Part shown: one piece after another, positions 22,836 through 36,168 of the stretch | How positions within the stretch are numbered: the stretch's first letter is position 1 | How the letters are laid out: the number at the start of each line of letters is the position of its first letter | DNA from: Panicum virgatum | Lineage: Eukaryota; Streptophyta; Magnoliopsida; Poales; Poaceae | DNA length: 64,000 nt | NCBI RefSeq assembly: GCF_016808335.1 | Contig: NC_053136.1 | Location: 1,346,531 to 1,410,530 of the forward strand | Reading direction: 5' to 3' | Translations under genes and position numbers: made by a program | Notes under the pieces: model-generated | What the model was told of the DNA's origin: nothing | Database searches by the model: none | The model's input: only the letters and a program-made list of their open reading frames with translations

Positions 22836-25800
22836 TGTAACACCCCAGTGTTACTGAGCGCTAATCATGAGCTTAGATTCGCTAATTAGGAGTTAATCTT
22901 GCCATTAGCGTAAATCGTGTTCGCGTGGTAAACATCAATTTAACAGTGTTCGATCATGTTTTTGTCTCTAATCCAAGCTTCAATTCAACTTTCGCCCAAA
23001 AGCAAAGTTGTAGATTTTCTTGTCCTCTACAACTTTTATTTTGGCCAAATTTCAAGTTCTTATATCAAATTTCATGATTTGGACGGTCAAAATCGGCTCA
23101 AAAACTTTGAATTGGTCACTTTGCCTCCCCTGCTTGTCAGGGCACCGCCGGCCTCGACGTCGTCGTCGCCACGCGTCGTGCCGACGACCACCATCGCCGC
23201 TTAAGCGCCCACGTTGCCGAGTGGGACGCCAAGTTTGCTTTCGCCTCCCCGTTCCCCTTTCCTCGCCCGTGCGCAGAGCACGCAGCTGAGCCGAGCCCTA
23301 GCGCCGCCGCCGCCGACGTCCGCGACGGCCACCTCTCGCCGCCTCACCTCGATTCGGTGCACCCCGACCTCCCTCGCCTCACTTCGCACCAGTTCCGCCC
23401 CTCCCTGAGCTTGGCCGTGCAGTACCCCACCCGAATCGGCACCCCCGCCATCGTCGGCCGGCATTGCCGCTCACGGAGCTCCGCTGCGCTCGTCGAGCTT
23501 CCCTCTCCGGCCGTCCTCCGTCCAAATCGAGTCGTCAGTGAGCTTCCTTGCGACCCACTCAAGCTCTCCGAGCTTTTCCCCCATCGGTTCCGGCCATGCC
23601 GCCGCTGGTTTGACGCCGCGCCGCCGCAGGCGCTCCGTGCGCCGCCGCCACACGCCGCGTGCCGCCCCTGCGCATGCCTGCTAGCCATTGCCGTGCGCCC
23701 CAAGGCCGTCGGACCTCCCTGAACGTCGCGCCGCCCTGCCCCGCGGCCGCCCTGTGTCCCCGTCGCCTCTGCCCTTGCGCCACAGCGAGCCGCCCCGTGC
23801 GCGCGCCCCCTGCGCCGCCCCGCGGCGCCCCTGCTCCGCGAGCGCGCCGACCCACCCTCGAGCTCGAGCCGCCGCGCTGCTCCTCTGCGCTGCCCGCTGG
23901 CCGGCCGGCCTACGGCCGCCGCGCGCGCGCCGAGCGCGTTGCCGGCGTGCGTGGTCGGGGGCAGAGCAGAGCAGAGCGCCCCCCTCTTTCTCTCTTGATT
24001 CCAATGACAGATGGGGCCCACTGGTCAGGGTCTTTGTTTTTTTTATTGATTTGAGTTGAAGCTTGATAAATTGTAGAAATTCGTAGAAAAATGCTAAAAA
24101 GGCAAAACCAGTTGCATTAGCTTCGTAATTTCATGCTCTATTTGATAGAATCATGAAATGGATAGTTTCATCACTTTTGATAGATGGTTTTGATTGCACT
24201 TGTTTAATGGTAATTGAGACCTAGAGCATCTCCTTTCGGACTTAAAGTTGAACCTGATCTGATCAATGCACCCTCTCGCCTTCTTGGATGGAGGCACTTC
24301 AGGCTAAAAAGAAACTTAGAACCAAACCCTGTCGCCGCTTTCCACCATCCCTTTAAACCCTAGTTGAAGTGGCTGTTGGTAAATTTTTGTCCATGTAGCC
24401 TTTTGTGAGTTTTGCATTGTATTGCATTGTTTTGCGTTGCATCATTTCATGAGTTTCATGCATGGTATATTTTATTCGTGTAGACGCTGAAACCGACGTC
24501 GTCTACGAGCTGATTGCCGGGCTGGTCCAGGAGCCTTTCGCAGGAGAACCGCAGCCAGGAGAAGTCGTTAATCAAGCTCCCGGAGAAACCACTAACCCTG
24601 CTGACCTGCAAGGCAAGCCCCGGAGCATATCCCTTATTTTAATTACTCCATGTTATACTTTAAGTATTGTGCATTTACGTTCAAGGAATTGATTGGAACC
24701 ATAGATGCATAATCTTGATTACCCAGTGTCCTTACTAGTGTAGGTATCGCTAGCATTGCTAGGCTTAAGTAAACTCGGTAGAAGACGGGTGATTTCCTGT
24801 CTCCCGCGAGATATAGGGTTGTTACTTCAGCCAGTGTTTTGAGAAATAATGCAATGAGAAGGAAATTGAAGACCGGGCGGAGGGGAAGTTGGACATGACT
24901 ATTGAGAAAAGAAAGTTGAGTCTCCGCCTGTGTCGATTGAGGACCGTTCCGTTGTTGGCCCTTTGACTGAGGATTGAACAGTACTAACCACATGCCGGAA
25001 GTAGGAGGTAGTCGAAACCGGTCAATACTAACCACGATGCTGGGTAGGGTTGACGGATGGTGAAGTAGCCCACGGGTTTACCGGGTGTTCGCACGTGTGG
25101 GGCTCATCATCCGGGTGTTTGCGGGCTTGATTCAGACTTCGAGGTAATTATGGGAACAGTTGACGTGTGTGGCCCGATGGGGTTTTCACGTGTCGTGTGA
25201 GTTAGGTCCACCTTGCAAGGTTAAATCGGATCGATTCGCCGTGACTCGCGGATATGAGAGCCTTGGTCAATGCGTCGCATCGTAGTAAGGATTGAAAGGT
25301 CAGAAAGAGAAAAGTTGGACTTTTGTTGATATTCTTGAAAAGATAATATGTTTAACCATGTGTGCTTTAGAGTATTAGGCAAACCTAGTTTCTAGCTATC
25401 AACACAATTGGAGCTAAAATATTGAAAGTAAGGATCAAGTTTTAGTAGCTTTTCAGCAAAATAACCCAGAGCCAAAGAGCTGTGCATGTCTAGGTAATGG
25501 GCTAAGTATACCCATAGACGGGTAAGCCTTGCTGAGTATTAGAATACTCAGGGTTTGGTTGTAACCCTTCTGAGCAGGTTGTATTCTGGAAGACTTCGAG
25601 GAAATCAATGCGTCCTGGAGTGGTCAGCATCTTCCTCCAGGTTGGACGGTCGAGTGGGTTCCGTCTTCTCCGTGAAGTGAAGGCAGGTGAGCCTCACATC
25701 AGTGGGCAAGATGTGAAGTTCGTCTTTTGGTCATCGACGTTATTTATCGTACTGTATTTTGAAGCTTGTTTCAACCTGTTTGTATTTTTTCCGCTGCGTT

Positions 25801-26068
25801 TAAACTCTGTATTCGAAATGTAACTCTGGCTTGTAAAACTTTATTGTAAATTAATTTGAAGACTTTTGTTTAACTCTGGTTGTAAGTTAAATTTGAAAAC
25901 TATTGTTGCTTGTAATTAATTGTGCTCGTCTTTTGGCGAGAGTTCCCGTGTAATCGATCCTGGTTATAGCAGGCAGTCTGGGTGTACTGGTGAAGTGCAG
26001 TAGCAGAGGTTTAAGTTAAAAGGTTAATTAGTGCACTTGATCGGTATTATTTGGACTGTTCTGTGACA
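22836..26068 (+). repeat. 5' LTR of the gypsy element (3.23 kb)
   Basis: The LTR contains a GC-rich segment (about 23110-23990), a coding-like acidic block at 24484-24612 and a perfect hairpin at 25532-25551. A second coding-like block follows at 25578-25675. The paired LTR at 31783 differs by scattered transitions and a few indels. Confidence 0.94.
24484..25675 (+). other. Exon-like acidic blocks inside the gypsy LTR
   Basis: Block 1 (24484-24612) follows tttattcgtgtag and is open for 129 nt, reading DAETDVVYELIAG and then a Glu/Pro-rich stretch. It ends in phase 1 at a GC-type donor (CAAG, then GCAAGC). Block 2 (25578-25675) follows tctgagcag, starts in the matching phase with CILEDFEEINASW and ends in TGA. 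Both recur in the other LTR at 33454-33582 and 34579-34676. No start codon or first exon is identified, so coding is a hypothesis. Confidence 0.4.
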
Positions 26069-27233
26069 GCTGGCATCAGAGCTAATTGCACTGGGGGGGT
26101 GATTACTTGAGTGCTTAACTACAAAACTTTTGGGTTTTTTTGAAAAGTTGACGCTAGATGCGCTAAGGAATAGGATAGATAGTTCGTATGCCCTAATTAT
26201 GTGTTACAAGTTAGGTGGCATCTAAGTATCTATTCATTCCAGCACTTCCAGCATTTACTTCTCGTTAAACCTTACTTTTGTGCACAACTACTATTCTGTA
26301 ACGACGCACCTACGCTGAGGTAAGCAAGGTGAGCATTCTGATAGTCCTTAGAATAGCCCACATGTTTCATACGTGCGCGGGTCCCGTATGAAGAGCATAC
26401 GAGGAGGTGATAAGGCTCAATTCAAACGAGCCTGTCGCTATCTGCCGCCTGATATGGAGTGCGGATTTCATACCGTGTGATTGTGATCACGGTCATTTCG
26501 TAAGGTAATGTTACGAGATGTAAACCTGTCATGCGGTTGGCCATGACCATGACCCTTGGGACACGTCTACCCTTGGATGTCCCGTAAGGCGAGTGTACGG
26601 GAAGTGAATACGTTGTTATGACGTATGCAGCGCTGCCCATTCAGCGTCGAACGTTTGGGTGCCGTCTCTATAGTGGACGGTAATGTATCGGTGAATATGT
26701 GGGAACTGCATATGCGTTACCCGTGTGGCATAGGACACATGGGGGCCGTTCGTGTGTGCTGGCACGAAGGGTCCAGAAATGGATATTTTTATCTCTCTTG
26801 TTGTTTTGGTTTGTCTGTAGGAACACTAACTCCGTTATGCGCGTTATGAAATCCTTGGTCGTAGGAACGACTAGTATATATAGGGAGAGTATGTAATTGT
26901 GCCACTAGTCGTCTTCGTATACCATATTTGGTACTTGTTTGGGTGAGAAACGATAGAACGTGCATGCATCTGTCATATTTGAGTTGGTTGATCGCTTTGT
27001 TGTTTGCGGTTGCGTCTCATCAAAAAAAGTTATTTTGATCGCTTCGTAGTTAATAGTTGTGCAACCCCGAGTTACCAATCTGTGGTTCAAGTTGAGTAGA
27101 TGAGGTTTCAACCGAAGCAAGTCGGTTTATTTTTTTTCCTTGGTGAACCATATCGCAAGGGAAATGATTCATGCCGTGTGTTCATATTTGATATGCACAT
27201 TCTTTATTTGCATGAATTAGTCCTGATAGCGGA
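26069..27233 (+). other. Gypsy 5' internal leader
   Basis: The region runs from the primer site (26071-26082) to the gag ATG. It is rich in TACG- and CGTAC-type words, and I see no conserved coding motif. Small ORFs on both strands look incidental. Confidence 0.6.
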
Positions 27234-30200
27234 ATGGCTAACCAAGGGGTGGTTATTTTGCAGATGGGCGATAACCACGCTGCCAACCATGGAAATGAGA
27301 ATCACGGAGCACAGCCACAACCACCTCCCTCCTTGGCTCAAGCTATTGCGGCTCTTATCGCTGACCGCAATGAGCAGACCGAGTTGATGAGGCAATTGGT
27401 GCAAAACAATGTCGGCAGAGGTCGACAAGCACCACCAGCAGAAACTGACTATGTCGGTTTTCTGGCCACCCAACCACCTCTGTTCCACAAGGCAGATGAT
27501 CCTCTTGAAGCCAATGCATGGATTCGCACCATTGAGGACAAGTTCAGTATCCTCAATTGCACAGAAGTAGACAAGGCAGCCTTTGCAGCGCAACAGCTGA
27601 GAGGCCCAGCGAAGATATGGTGGGTTAATCACAAGTCTTTACTCCCCGCTGGTGCACGTCTCACTTGGAATGAGTTTGTGGCAGCATTCAAGGCTCATCA
27701 TATTTCTACTAGTCTGATGAGAAGGAAGATGGCAGAGTTCCTGGAATTGAAGCAAGGAAACAATACTGTTCTTCAATATGCTCAAACCTTCAACCAGTTA
27801 GCTCAGTATGGTGGTTTTCATGTGGATAGTGATGAAAAGAGGCAGGATTGCTTCAGGAGGGGACTGAATACCAAGCTGCAGGACAAACTAGCTCTAACAA
27901 CTTGTGCCAACTTTACAGAACTGGTTAATAAGGCTATTACTCAAGAAGATGCTACCTTAGCTCATAAGGCCGACAAAAAGAGGAAGGCACCTGTTGGATC
28001 TTCAAGTAGTGCGCCCCAGAGGTACAAGCTAGTACAGACAGGAAGTCAGCTGGCTCCAAGTCATCCACCGCAGCAAGGCCGTTGGGTTGCTAGGCCGCCA
28101 CAGCAGCAGTCGTGGGTACCACGTCTCCCAGCGCCACAACAAGGGCAGAGACCTCCCGCTTCGCAGTTTGTACGCCCCAGCAACTATCCTTGTTATAACT
28201 GCGGGCTTTCTGGGCATTTTGCACGTGATTGTCCCATGCCACGCAGACAAGTCAATTACTAGCCTCCTACACCAATTTCAACTTCTAGTACCCAAGATAA
28301 TAAGAAGAAAACTGTACCTGCAAAGACCGGTCGCGTGAACTACACTGCACTGGAAGATATTACTGACGGTACTCAAGTGATGACGGGTATGTTCTCCGTT
28401 AACCAGTGCCCTATTGTTGTGTTATTTGATTCCGGAGCATCTCATACATTTATCAGCGAAGCGTGCGTAACACGGCTCAACTTACAAGTAACACACATGA
28501 AAAGACCATATATTATTCATGCACCGGGTGCACCGTTAAAAGCCGGTCAATGTGTTCCGGGTGTATCCCTTGACCTAGGAGGGAAAGTTTTCCAGACCGA
28601 TTTCATTGTTCTTCCAAACCAAGGAATAGATATCATTCTTGGAATGAATTGGATGGAGGAACATCGTGTTATCCTTGATACTTCATCTTGCATTGTCCGA
28701 ATCAATTCTTCCACACATGGCATTTTGAATATTCATCTTTCCCAGCGTGAAATTACAACCACTATCATATACCATCTTGAGGGGAAGATTCTAGAAGTAA
28801 TTCCGGTGGTTTGTGAATACCCCGATGTGTTTCCGGAGGACTTGCCAGGCATGCCTCCCGATCGGGATATTGAGTTTGTCATTGAGTTACAGCCCGGCAC
28901 AGCGCCCATATCTTGAAGAACATACAGAATGACTCCAAGTGAGTTAGCTGAATTAAAAGTTCAGTTGCAAGAGTTATTAGATAAGGGTTTTATCCGACCC
29001 AGTGCTTCACCATGGGGTTGTCCAGCCTTGTTCGTGAAAAAGAAAGATCATGGGTTACGATTGTGTGTGGACTATCGACCTTTGAATGCGGTCACCATAA
29101 AAAACAAATATCCTCTTCCTCGCATTGATATTCTCTTTGATCAATTAGCCGGTGCCAAGTTCTTCTCGAAAATAGATCTTCGATCTGGTTATCATCAAAT
29201 CAAAATCCGGCCATCAGATATACCAAAAACAACATTATCCACTCGTTATGGTCTTTATGAGTATTTGGTTATGTCCTTTGGATTAACCAATGCTCCAGCC
29301 TACTTCATGTATCTCATGAATTTGGTATTCATGCCAGAGTTGGATAAATTCGTCGTGGTATTCATTGATGATATCCTAATTTATTCCAAGACGGAGGAAG
29401 AACATGCTCAGCATCTTCATATAGTACTCCAGCGTCTCAGGGAACATCAGCTATATGCTAAGTTCAGCAAGTGCGAATTTTGGCTAAAGGAAGTTCCATT
29501 TCTAGGTCATGTTATTACGACTGAGGGTATCTCTGTTGATCCCAGTAAAGTACAGGATGTACTGAACTGGAAGGCTCCAACCTCAGTGGCTGAAATCCAA
29601 AGTTTCTTAGGTTTAGCAGGTTATTATCATCGGTTCATATCGAAATTTTCCAGAATTGCTAAACCTATGACTGAACTTCTCAAGAAAGGTACCAAATTCT
29701 ATTGGAGTGACCAATGTGAGGCAGCTTTCCGGAAGTTAAGAACTTTACTTACTTCAGCACCAATCTTAGCTCAACCAGATACTACAAAGCCATTCGATGT
29801 CTATTGTGATGCTTCGGGCACCGGAATTGGCTGTGTTCTGATGCAAGAGAATCGGGTGATTGCTTATGCTTCTCGATCACTCAAGCGTCACGAAGAGAAC
29901 TATCCCACACATGATCTGGAATTAGCAGCTGTAGTCCATGCTTTGAAGATCTGGTGACATTATCTTCTGGGCATGAAGTGTAACATTTATACAGATCACA
30001 AGAGCCTCAAATATCTTTTCACTCAAGCTGATCTGAACATGCGTCAAAGACGATGGCTCGAGTTGATTAAAGATTATGAGCTTGAAGTACACTACCATCC
30101 AGGAAAAGCAAATGTGGTTGCTGATGCGTTAAGCCGCAAGGCTCACTGTCATTGCCTCTCGGCTATACCCCTAAGTGAGTCTCTCTGTTTTGAGATGGAA

Positions 30201-31748
30201 AAGCTGAATTTGAGCATTGTACCCCATGGCACATTGGCTCATCTAGAACTTACTCCTACTCTTCGTGATCTGATCATCGAAGCACAAAAGAAAGATAAAG
30301 GAGTAAAAGAAACTCAAAGAAGATTATCAGAAGGAGATCCAAAAGTAAACTGTTTCCACCAAGATAGTGAGAATGTGTTATGGTTCAAGAACCGAATAGT
30401 GGTACCTAAGGATTTTGAACTCCGAAAGCAAATTCTTGATGAAGCTCATACTTCCCGACTGTCTATCCATTCTGGTAGCAACAAGATATACCAGGACCTG
30501 AAACAACGATTTTGGTGGACTCGAATGAAAAGAGAGGTAGCTAAATATGTGTCCGAGTGTGACATCTGTCGCAGAGTTAAAGCTAGTCATCTCAAGCCAG
30601 CGGGAACTCTACAGCCTTTGAGTATTCCTGAATGGAAATGGGAAGATATTAGTATGGATTTTATAGTTGGGTTACCTCGGACCCAAAAAGGTTACGACTC
30701 GATTTGGGTTGTGGTTGATAGGCTAACCAAGTCAGCACATTTTATTCCAGTCAGTACTCGTTATTCCACAAAAAGATATGCTGAGTTATACGTTGAGCGT
30801 ATCTTATGTCTGCATGGTATACCCAAGACTATCATCTCTGATCGTGGAAGCCAATTCACTGCTCGCTTTTGGGAACAATTGCATACTTGTTTAGGAACTC
30901 GTGTGATTCGCAGCTCTGCTTACCACCCTCAAACAGATGGCCAGACAGAGAGAATCAATCAGATTTTAGAAGATATGCTCTGTGCATGTGTCTTAGCCTA
31001 TCCACAGAAATGGGATCAATGTTTGCCATTAGCTGAATTCTCTTATAACAATAGCTATCAAGAGAGCATCAAAATGGTACCATTTGAAGCCTTGTACGGT
31101 CGTCGATGTCGAACCCCTTTGAATTGGTCTGAAGTAGGGGAAAGAACTATTTTCGGACCTGACATGGTTCAAAAAGCCGAAGAACAAGTCCGTCTTATTC
31201 AAGAAAATTTGAAAATCACGCAGTCTCGGCAGAAGAGCTACGCTGACAAAAGGACTGATCCACTCGTCTTTAAAGTTGGTGACCATGTATACTTAAAAGT
31301 ATCACATTGGAAAGGTGTTCAAAGATTTGGAGTAAAAGGAAAATTAGCACCCCGCTACATTGGTCCATACCCAATTGTGGAGAGATGTGGCCCTGTAGCT
31401 TACCGGTTGAATCTTCTAGCAGAATTTTCGGCAATCCATAACATCTTTCATGTGTCACAACTGAAGAAGTGTTTGAGAATTCCAACTGAAGCTATTGATA
31501 GTGATTCAATTCAACTAGAGTCTGATCTCACTTATCCTGAGCATCCTATCAAGATTATTGATCGCAAGGATCGGATTACTCGTCGCACAACTAATCGATT
31601 CTACAAAGTTCAATGGAGTAATCACTCTGAAGAAGAAGCTACTTGGGAGAAAGAAGACTTTCTGAGATCCAAGTATCTGGACTTTTTAAATGCTCATCAA
31701 GGTACTTCTCACTTGCCCATCTCATCTTATACGTTCCATCGTGTCTGA
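27234..31748 (+). pseudogene. Gypsy gag-pol polyprotein, one frame with three internal stops
   Basis: A single frame of about 1504 codons runs through, broken by TAG at 28260, TGA at 28914 and TGA at 29955. Gag has the capsid motif GPAKIWWVNH and the CCHC finger CYNCGLSGHFARDC (28191-28232). Protease has FDSGASHTF (near 28428). Reverse transcriptase has [12 protein letters not shown] and FIDDILIYS (29361). RNase H has [13 protein letters not shown] and YTDHKSL. Integrase has [23 protein letters not shown] and QTDGQTERI with the three acidic residues. The C-terminus ([15 protein letters not shown]) is chromodomain-like. A one-base C-to-T change explains the first stop as CAG to TAG and the third as CGA to TGA. 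All domains remain recognisable. Confidence 0.93.
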
Positions 31749-31782
31749 ATCTCGGGATGAGATTCCTTTAAGGGGGGAAGGC

Positions 31783-34700
31783 TGTAACACCCCAGTGTTA
31801 CTGAGCGCTAATCATGAGCTTAGATTCGCTAATTAGGAGTTAATCTTGTCATTAGCATAAATCGTGTTCGCGTGGTAAACATCGATTTAGCAGTGTTCGA
31901 TCACGTTTTTGTCTCTGATCCAAGCTTCAATTCAACTTTCGCCCAAAAGCAAAGTTGTAGATTTTCTCGTCCTCTACAACTTTTATTTTGGCCAAATTTC
32001 AAGTTCTTATATCAAATTTCGAGATTTGGATGGTCAAAATCAGCTCAAAAACATTGAATTGGTCACTTTGCCTCCCTTGCTTGTCAGGGCACCGCCGGCC
32101 TCGATGTCGTCGTCGCCACGCGTCGTGCCGACGACCACCATCGCCGCTTAAGCGCCCACGTTGCCGAGTGGGACACCACATTTGCTTTCGCCTCCCCGTT
32201 CCCCTTTCCTCGCCCGTGCGCAGAGCACGCAGTTGAGCCGAGCCCTAGCGCCGCCGCCGACGACGTCCGCGCCGGCCACCTCTCGCCGCCTCACCTCGAT
32301 TCGGTGCACCCCGACCTCCCTCGCCTCGCTCCGCACCAGTTCCGTCCCTCCCTGAGCTTGGCCGTGCAGTACCCCACCCAAATAGGCACCCCCGCCATCG
32401 TCGGCTGGCATTGCCGCTCACGGAGCTCCGCCGTGCTCGTCGAGCTTCCCTCTCCAGCCGTCCTCCGTCCAAATCGAGTCGTCGGTGAGCTTCCTTGCGA
32501 CCCACTCAAGCTCTCCGAGCTTTTCCCCCTTCGGTTCCGGCCATGCCGCCGCCAGTTTGACGCCGCGCCGCCGCGGGCGCTCCGTGCGCCGCCGCCACAC
32601 GCCGCGTGCCGCCCCTGCGCGTGCCTGCTAGCCATTGCCACGCGCCCTAAGGCCGTCGGACCTCCCTGAACGTCGCGCTGCCCTACCCCGCGGCCGCCCT
32701 GTGTCCCCGTCGCCGGAACGCTGCACGCCGCCGCCTCTGCCCTTACGCCGCCGCGAGCCGCCCCGTGCGCGCGCCCCGTGCGCCGCCCCGCGGGCGCCCC
32801 TGCTCCGCGAGCGCGCCGACCCACCCCCGAGCTCGTTCCGCCGCGCTGCTCCTCTGCGCTGCCCGCTGGCCGGCCGGCCTACGGCCGCCGCGCGCGCGCC
32901 GAGCGCGTTGCCGGCGTGCGTGGCCGGGGGCAGAGCAGAGCAGAGTGCCCCCCTCTTTCTCTCTTGATTCCAATGACAGATGGGGCCCGCTGGTCAGGGT
33001 CTTTGTTTTTTTTTGTTGATTTGAGTTGAAGCTTGATAAATTGTAGAAATTCGTAGAAAAATGCTAAAAAGGCAAAACCAGTTGCATTAGCTTCGTAATT
33101 TCATGCTCTATTTGATAGAACCATGAAATGGATAATTTCATCACTTTTGATAGATGGTTTTGATTGCACTTGTTTAATGGTATTTGAGACCTAGAGCATC
33201 TCCTTTCGGACTTAAAGTTGAACCTGATCTGATCAATGCACCCTCTCGCCTTCTTGGATGGAGGCACTTCAGGCTAAAAAGAAACTTAGAACCAAACCCT
33301 GTCGCCGCTTTCCACCATCCCTTTAAACCCTAGTTGAAGCGGCTGTTGGTAAATTTTTGTCCATGTAGCCTTTTGTGAGTTTTGCATTGTATTGCATTGT
33401 TTTGCGTTGCATCATTTCATGAGTTTCATGCATGGTATATTTTATTCGTGTAGACGCTGAAACCGACGTCGTCTACGAGCTGATTGCCGGGCCGGTCCAG
33501 GAGCCTTTCGCAGGAGAACCGCAGCCAGGAGAAGTCGTTAATCAAGCTCCCGGAGAAACCACTAACCCTGCTGACCTGCAAGGCAAGCCCCGGAGCATAT
33601 CCCTTATTTTAATTACTCCATGTTATACTTTAAGTATTGTGCATTTACGTTCAAGGAATTGATTGGAACAATAGATGCATAATCTTGATTACCCAGTGTC
33701 CTTACTAGTGTAGGTATCGCTAGCATTGCTAGGCTTAAGTAAACTCGGTAGAAGACGGGTGATTTCCTGTCACCCGCGAGATATAGGGTTGTTACTTCAG
33801 CCAGTGTTTTGAGAAATAATGCAATGAGAAGGAAATTGAAGACCGGGCGGAGGGGAAGTTGGACATGACTATTGAGAAAAGAAAGTTGAGTCTCCGCCTG
33901 TGTCGATTGAGGACCGTTCCGTTGTTGGCCCTTTGACTGAGGATTGAACAGTACTAACCACATGCCGGAAGTAGGAGGTAGTCGAAACCGGTAAGCTAAT
34001 TACCTAAATTGCGTCGGAATCTGGGTCTCGACCTACGATGCTGGGTAGGGTTGACGGATGGTGAAGTAGCCCACGGGTTTACTGGGTGTTCGCACGTGTG
34101 GGGCTCATCATCCGGGTGTTTGTGGGCTTGATTCAGACTTCGAGGTAATTATGGGAATAGTTGACGTGTGTGGCCCGATGGGGTTTTCACGTGTCGTGTG
34201 AGTTAGGTCCACCTTGCAAGGTTAAATCGGATCGATTCGCCGTGACTCGCGGTTATGAGAGCCTTGGTCAATGCGTCGCATCGTAGTAAGGATTGAAAGG
34301 TCAGAAAGAGAAAAGTTGGACTTTTGTTGATATTCTTGAAAAGATAATATGTTTAACCATGTGTGGTCTAGAGAATTAGGCAAACCTAGTTTCTAGCTAT
34401 CAACACAATTGGAGCTAAAATATTGAAAGTAAGGATCAAGTTTTAGTAGCTTTCCAGCAAAATAACCCAGAGCCAAAGAGCTGTGGATGTCTAGGTAATG
34501 GGCTAAGTATACCCATAGACGGGTAAGCCTTGCTGAGTATTAGAATACTCAGGGTTTGGTTGTAACCCTTCTGAGCAGGTTGTATTCCGGAAGACTTCGA
34601 GGAAATCAGTGCGTCCTGGAGTGGTCAGCATCTTCCTCCAGGTTGGACGGTCGAGTGGGTTCCGTCTTCTCCGTGAAGTGAAGGCAGGTGAGCCTCACAT

Positions 34701-35069
34701 CAGTGGGCAAGATGTGAAGTTCGTCTTTTGGTCATCGACGTTATTTATCGTACTGTATTTTGAAGCTTGTTTCAACCTGTTTGTATTTTTTCCGCTGCGT
34801 TTAAACTCTGTATTCGAAATGTAACTCTGGCTTGTAAAACTTTATTGTGAATTAATTTGAAGACTTTTGTTTAACTCTGGTTGTAAGTTAAATTTGAAAA
34901 CTGTTGTTGCTTGTAATCACCTGTGCTCGTCTTTTGGCGAGAGTTCCCGTGTAATCGATCCTGGTTATAGCAGGCAGTCTGAGTGTACTGGTGAAGTGCA
35001 GTAGCAGAGGTTTAAGTTAAAAGGTTAATTAGTGCACTTGATCGGTATTATTTGGACTGTTCTGTGACA
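31783..35069 (+). repeat. 3' LTR of the gypsy element (3.29 kb)
   Basis: This is the partner of 22836-26068. It has about 19 extra bases near 32713. Around 33990-34037 it also has a replacement segment in which the 5' LTR instead reads gtcaatactaaccac. Exon-like blocks are at 33454-33582 and 34579-34676. Confidence 0.94.
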
Positions 35070-35074
35070 GAAAC

Positions 35075-36168
35075 TCCCCCTGAAATGCATTTTCCCTCAC
35101 ACGTGCAATTCTCCCAAAATGATGCACTCTCAAAGCCAAAATCAAACAAGTCTCCCCCTTGTTCGATCACTTCTCCAAAAATTTTTCCCCCTTGTTGGCA
35201 CATGCACACATCAAGTCTAAAAAGACCTAAAGCTCCCCCTGAAGCTGAAACTCCCCATGAACAGATGCTATGCAATGAATGCAATGCAAGAGGTGTAAGT
35301 GAAAGCATTCAGGGATACGATGATATGAGCAACATCTAGTCACAAGCACGTGTGCATCCATAAACAAGACCTGCATCTAGCTCAACAGGGTATATCAAAT
35401 CAGTCTAGAGCTAGGAAAGTTCAGTTTAGGAGAAATAAAAGCATCACCCATGATCTAGCACTAACAAGTAGGGAAAGGAAAGCAGTGCTAATCCTACTCA
35501 TGCGGGTAAGCCAAACCAGCCAAAAGCATGTTGCAAACATTTATTTTTCGATCAAATTTATATCAAACAATTCTTAATGCCAAGGGTTGAAAGCTTGTCA
35601 TGCTTTACTTAGCAACGAGGCCAAGCCTATGCCAAAGACAATCAGAAGCTTAAGGCACTCATTTTAGTCATGCACAGCCTTGCCCGGGTTCTCAGAAGTG
35701 CAAAGTGAGCCGTCCCGAAAACTTGATCAGTGTGACAAGCAATCCCACCTGGATCTTTTCAATCCATTTCAAGAACAGTTCAAGCAATTTTATCAGATTT
35801 AGATTATTTCAAGTATGAATTGCTGAACGAAAGGCTACACTAGCATGAATAAGATAGCAAAGCATATCAACACGCCCTAACATGCTAGTAGCCAAGACAG
35901 GGTGATCATGTTTTCAGATTTTCAAATCAAAATAGCTTAACTCAGATGATGTCATATATACAGTGGAGCAAGCTATACATGATCAAATTTATCAACTCAC
36001 ACTAGCAGGCACTAGAAGATCATAGCAATGTATACAAGAATGCTAGTGCAAGTGAGGCAATGCAAAATGCAAACATGTACAATGCATATGCACAATGCAA
36101 CTACCAAACCTAGAAAACAAAGAGAAGCAAATAAAAACCTACAAAGCTAACCAAAGAAAAGTCAGCGA
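35075..36168 (-). other. Sirevirus 3' untranslated region with repeated polypurine tracts
   Basis: The plus strand carries several CTCCCCCT-type runs between 35075 and 35260, which are GGGGGA purine tracts on the coding strand. From memory, multiple purine tracts near the 3' end are a Sirevirus trait. No envelope-like ORF is seen. Confidence 0.6.

Larger units (their letters stand above)
22836..35069 (+). mobile_element. Ty3/gypsy chromovirus-type LTR retrotransposon nested in the Sirevirus
   Basis: Long LTRs at 22836-26068 and 31783-35069 start TGTAACACC and end TGTGACA. The duplication gaaac flanks the element at 22831-22835 and 35070-35074. A primer site tggcatcagagc lies 2 bp inside the left LTR (26071-26082), and a purine tract (aaggggggaaggc) precedes the right LTR. 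The interior encodes gag, protease, reverse transcriptase, RNase H, integrase and a C-terminal chromodomain-like region. This order and the long LTRs suit the Tekay/Del group. Three in-frame stops make it non-autonomous now. Confidence 0.95.

Noticed and set aside
23344..24059. ORFs in the GC-rich part of the gypsy LTR, repeated at 32291-33029
   Set aside because: Open in most frames because of composition, and the two LTR copies change frame relative to each other through small indels.
35075..36168. Search for an envelope-like ORF after Sirevirus pol
   Set aside because: Only short ORFs without signal peptide or membrane segments are present.
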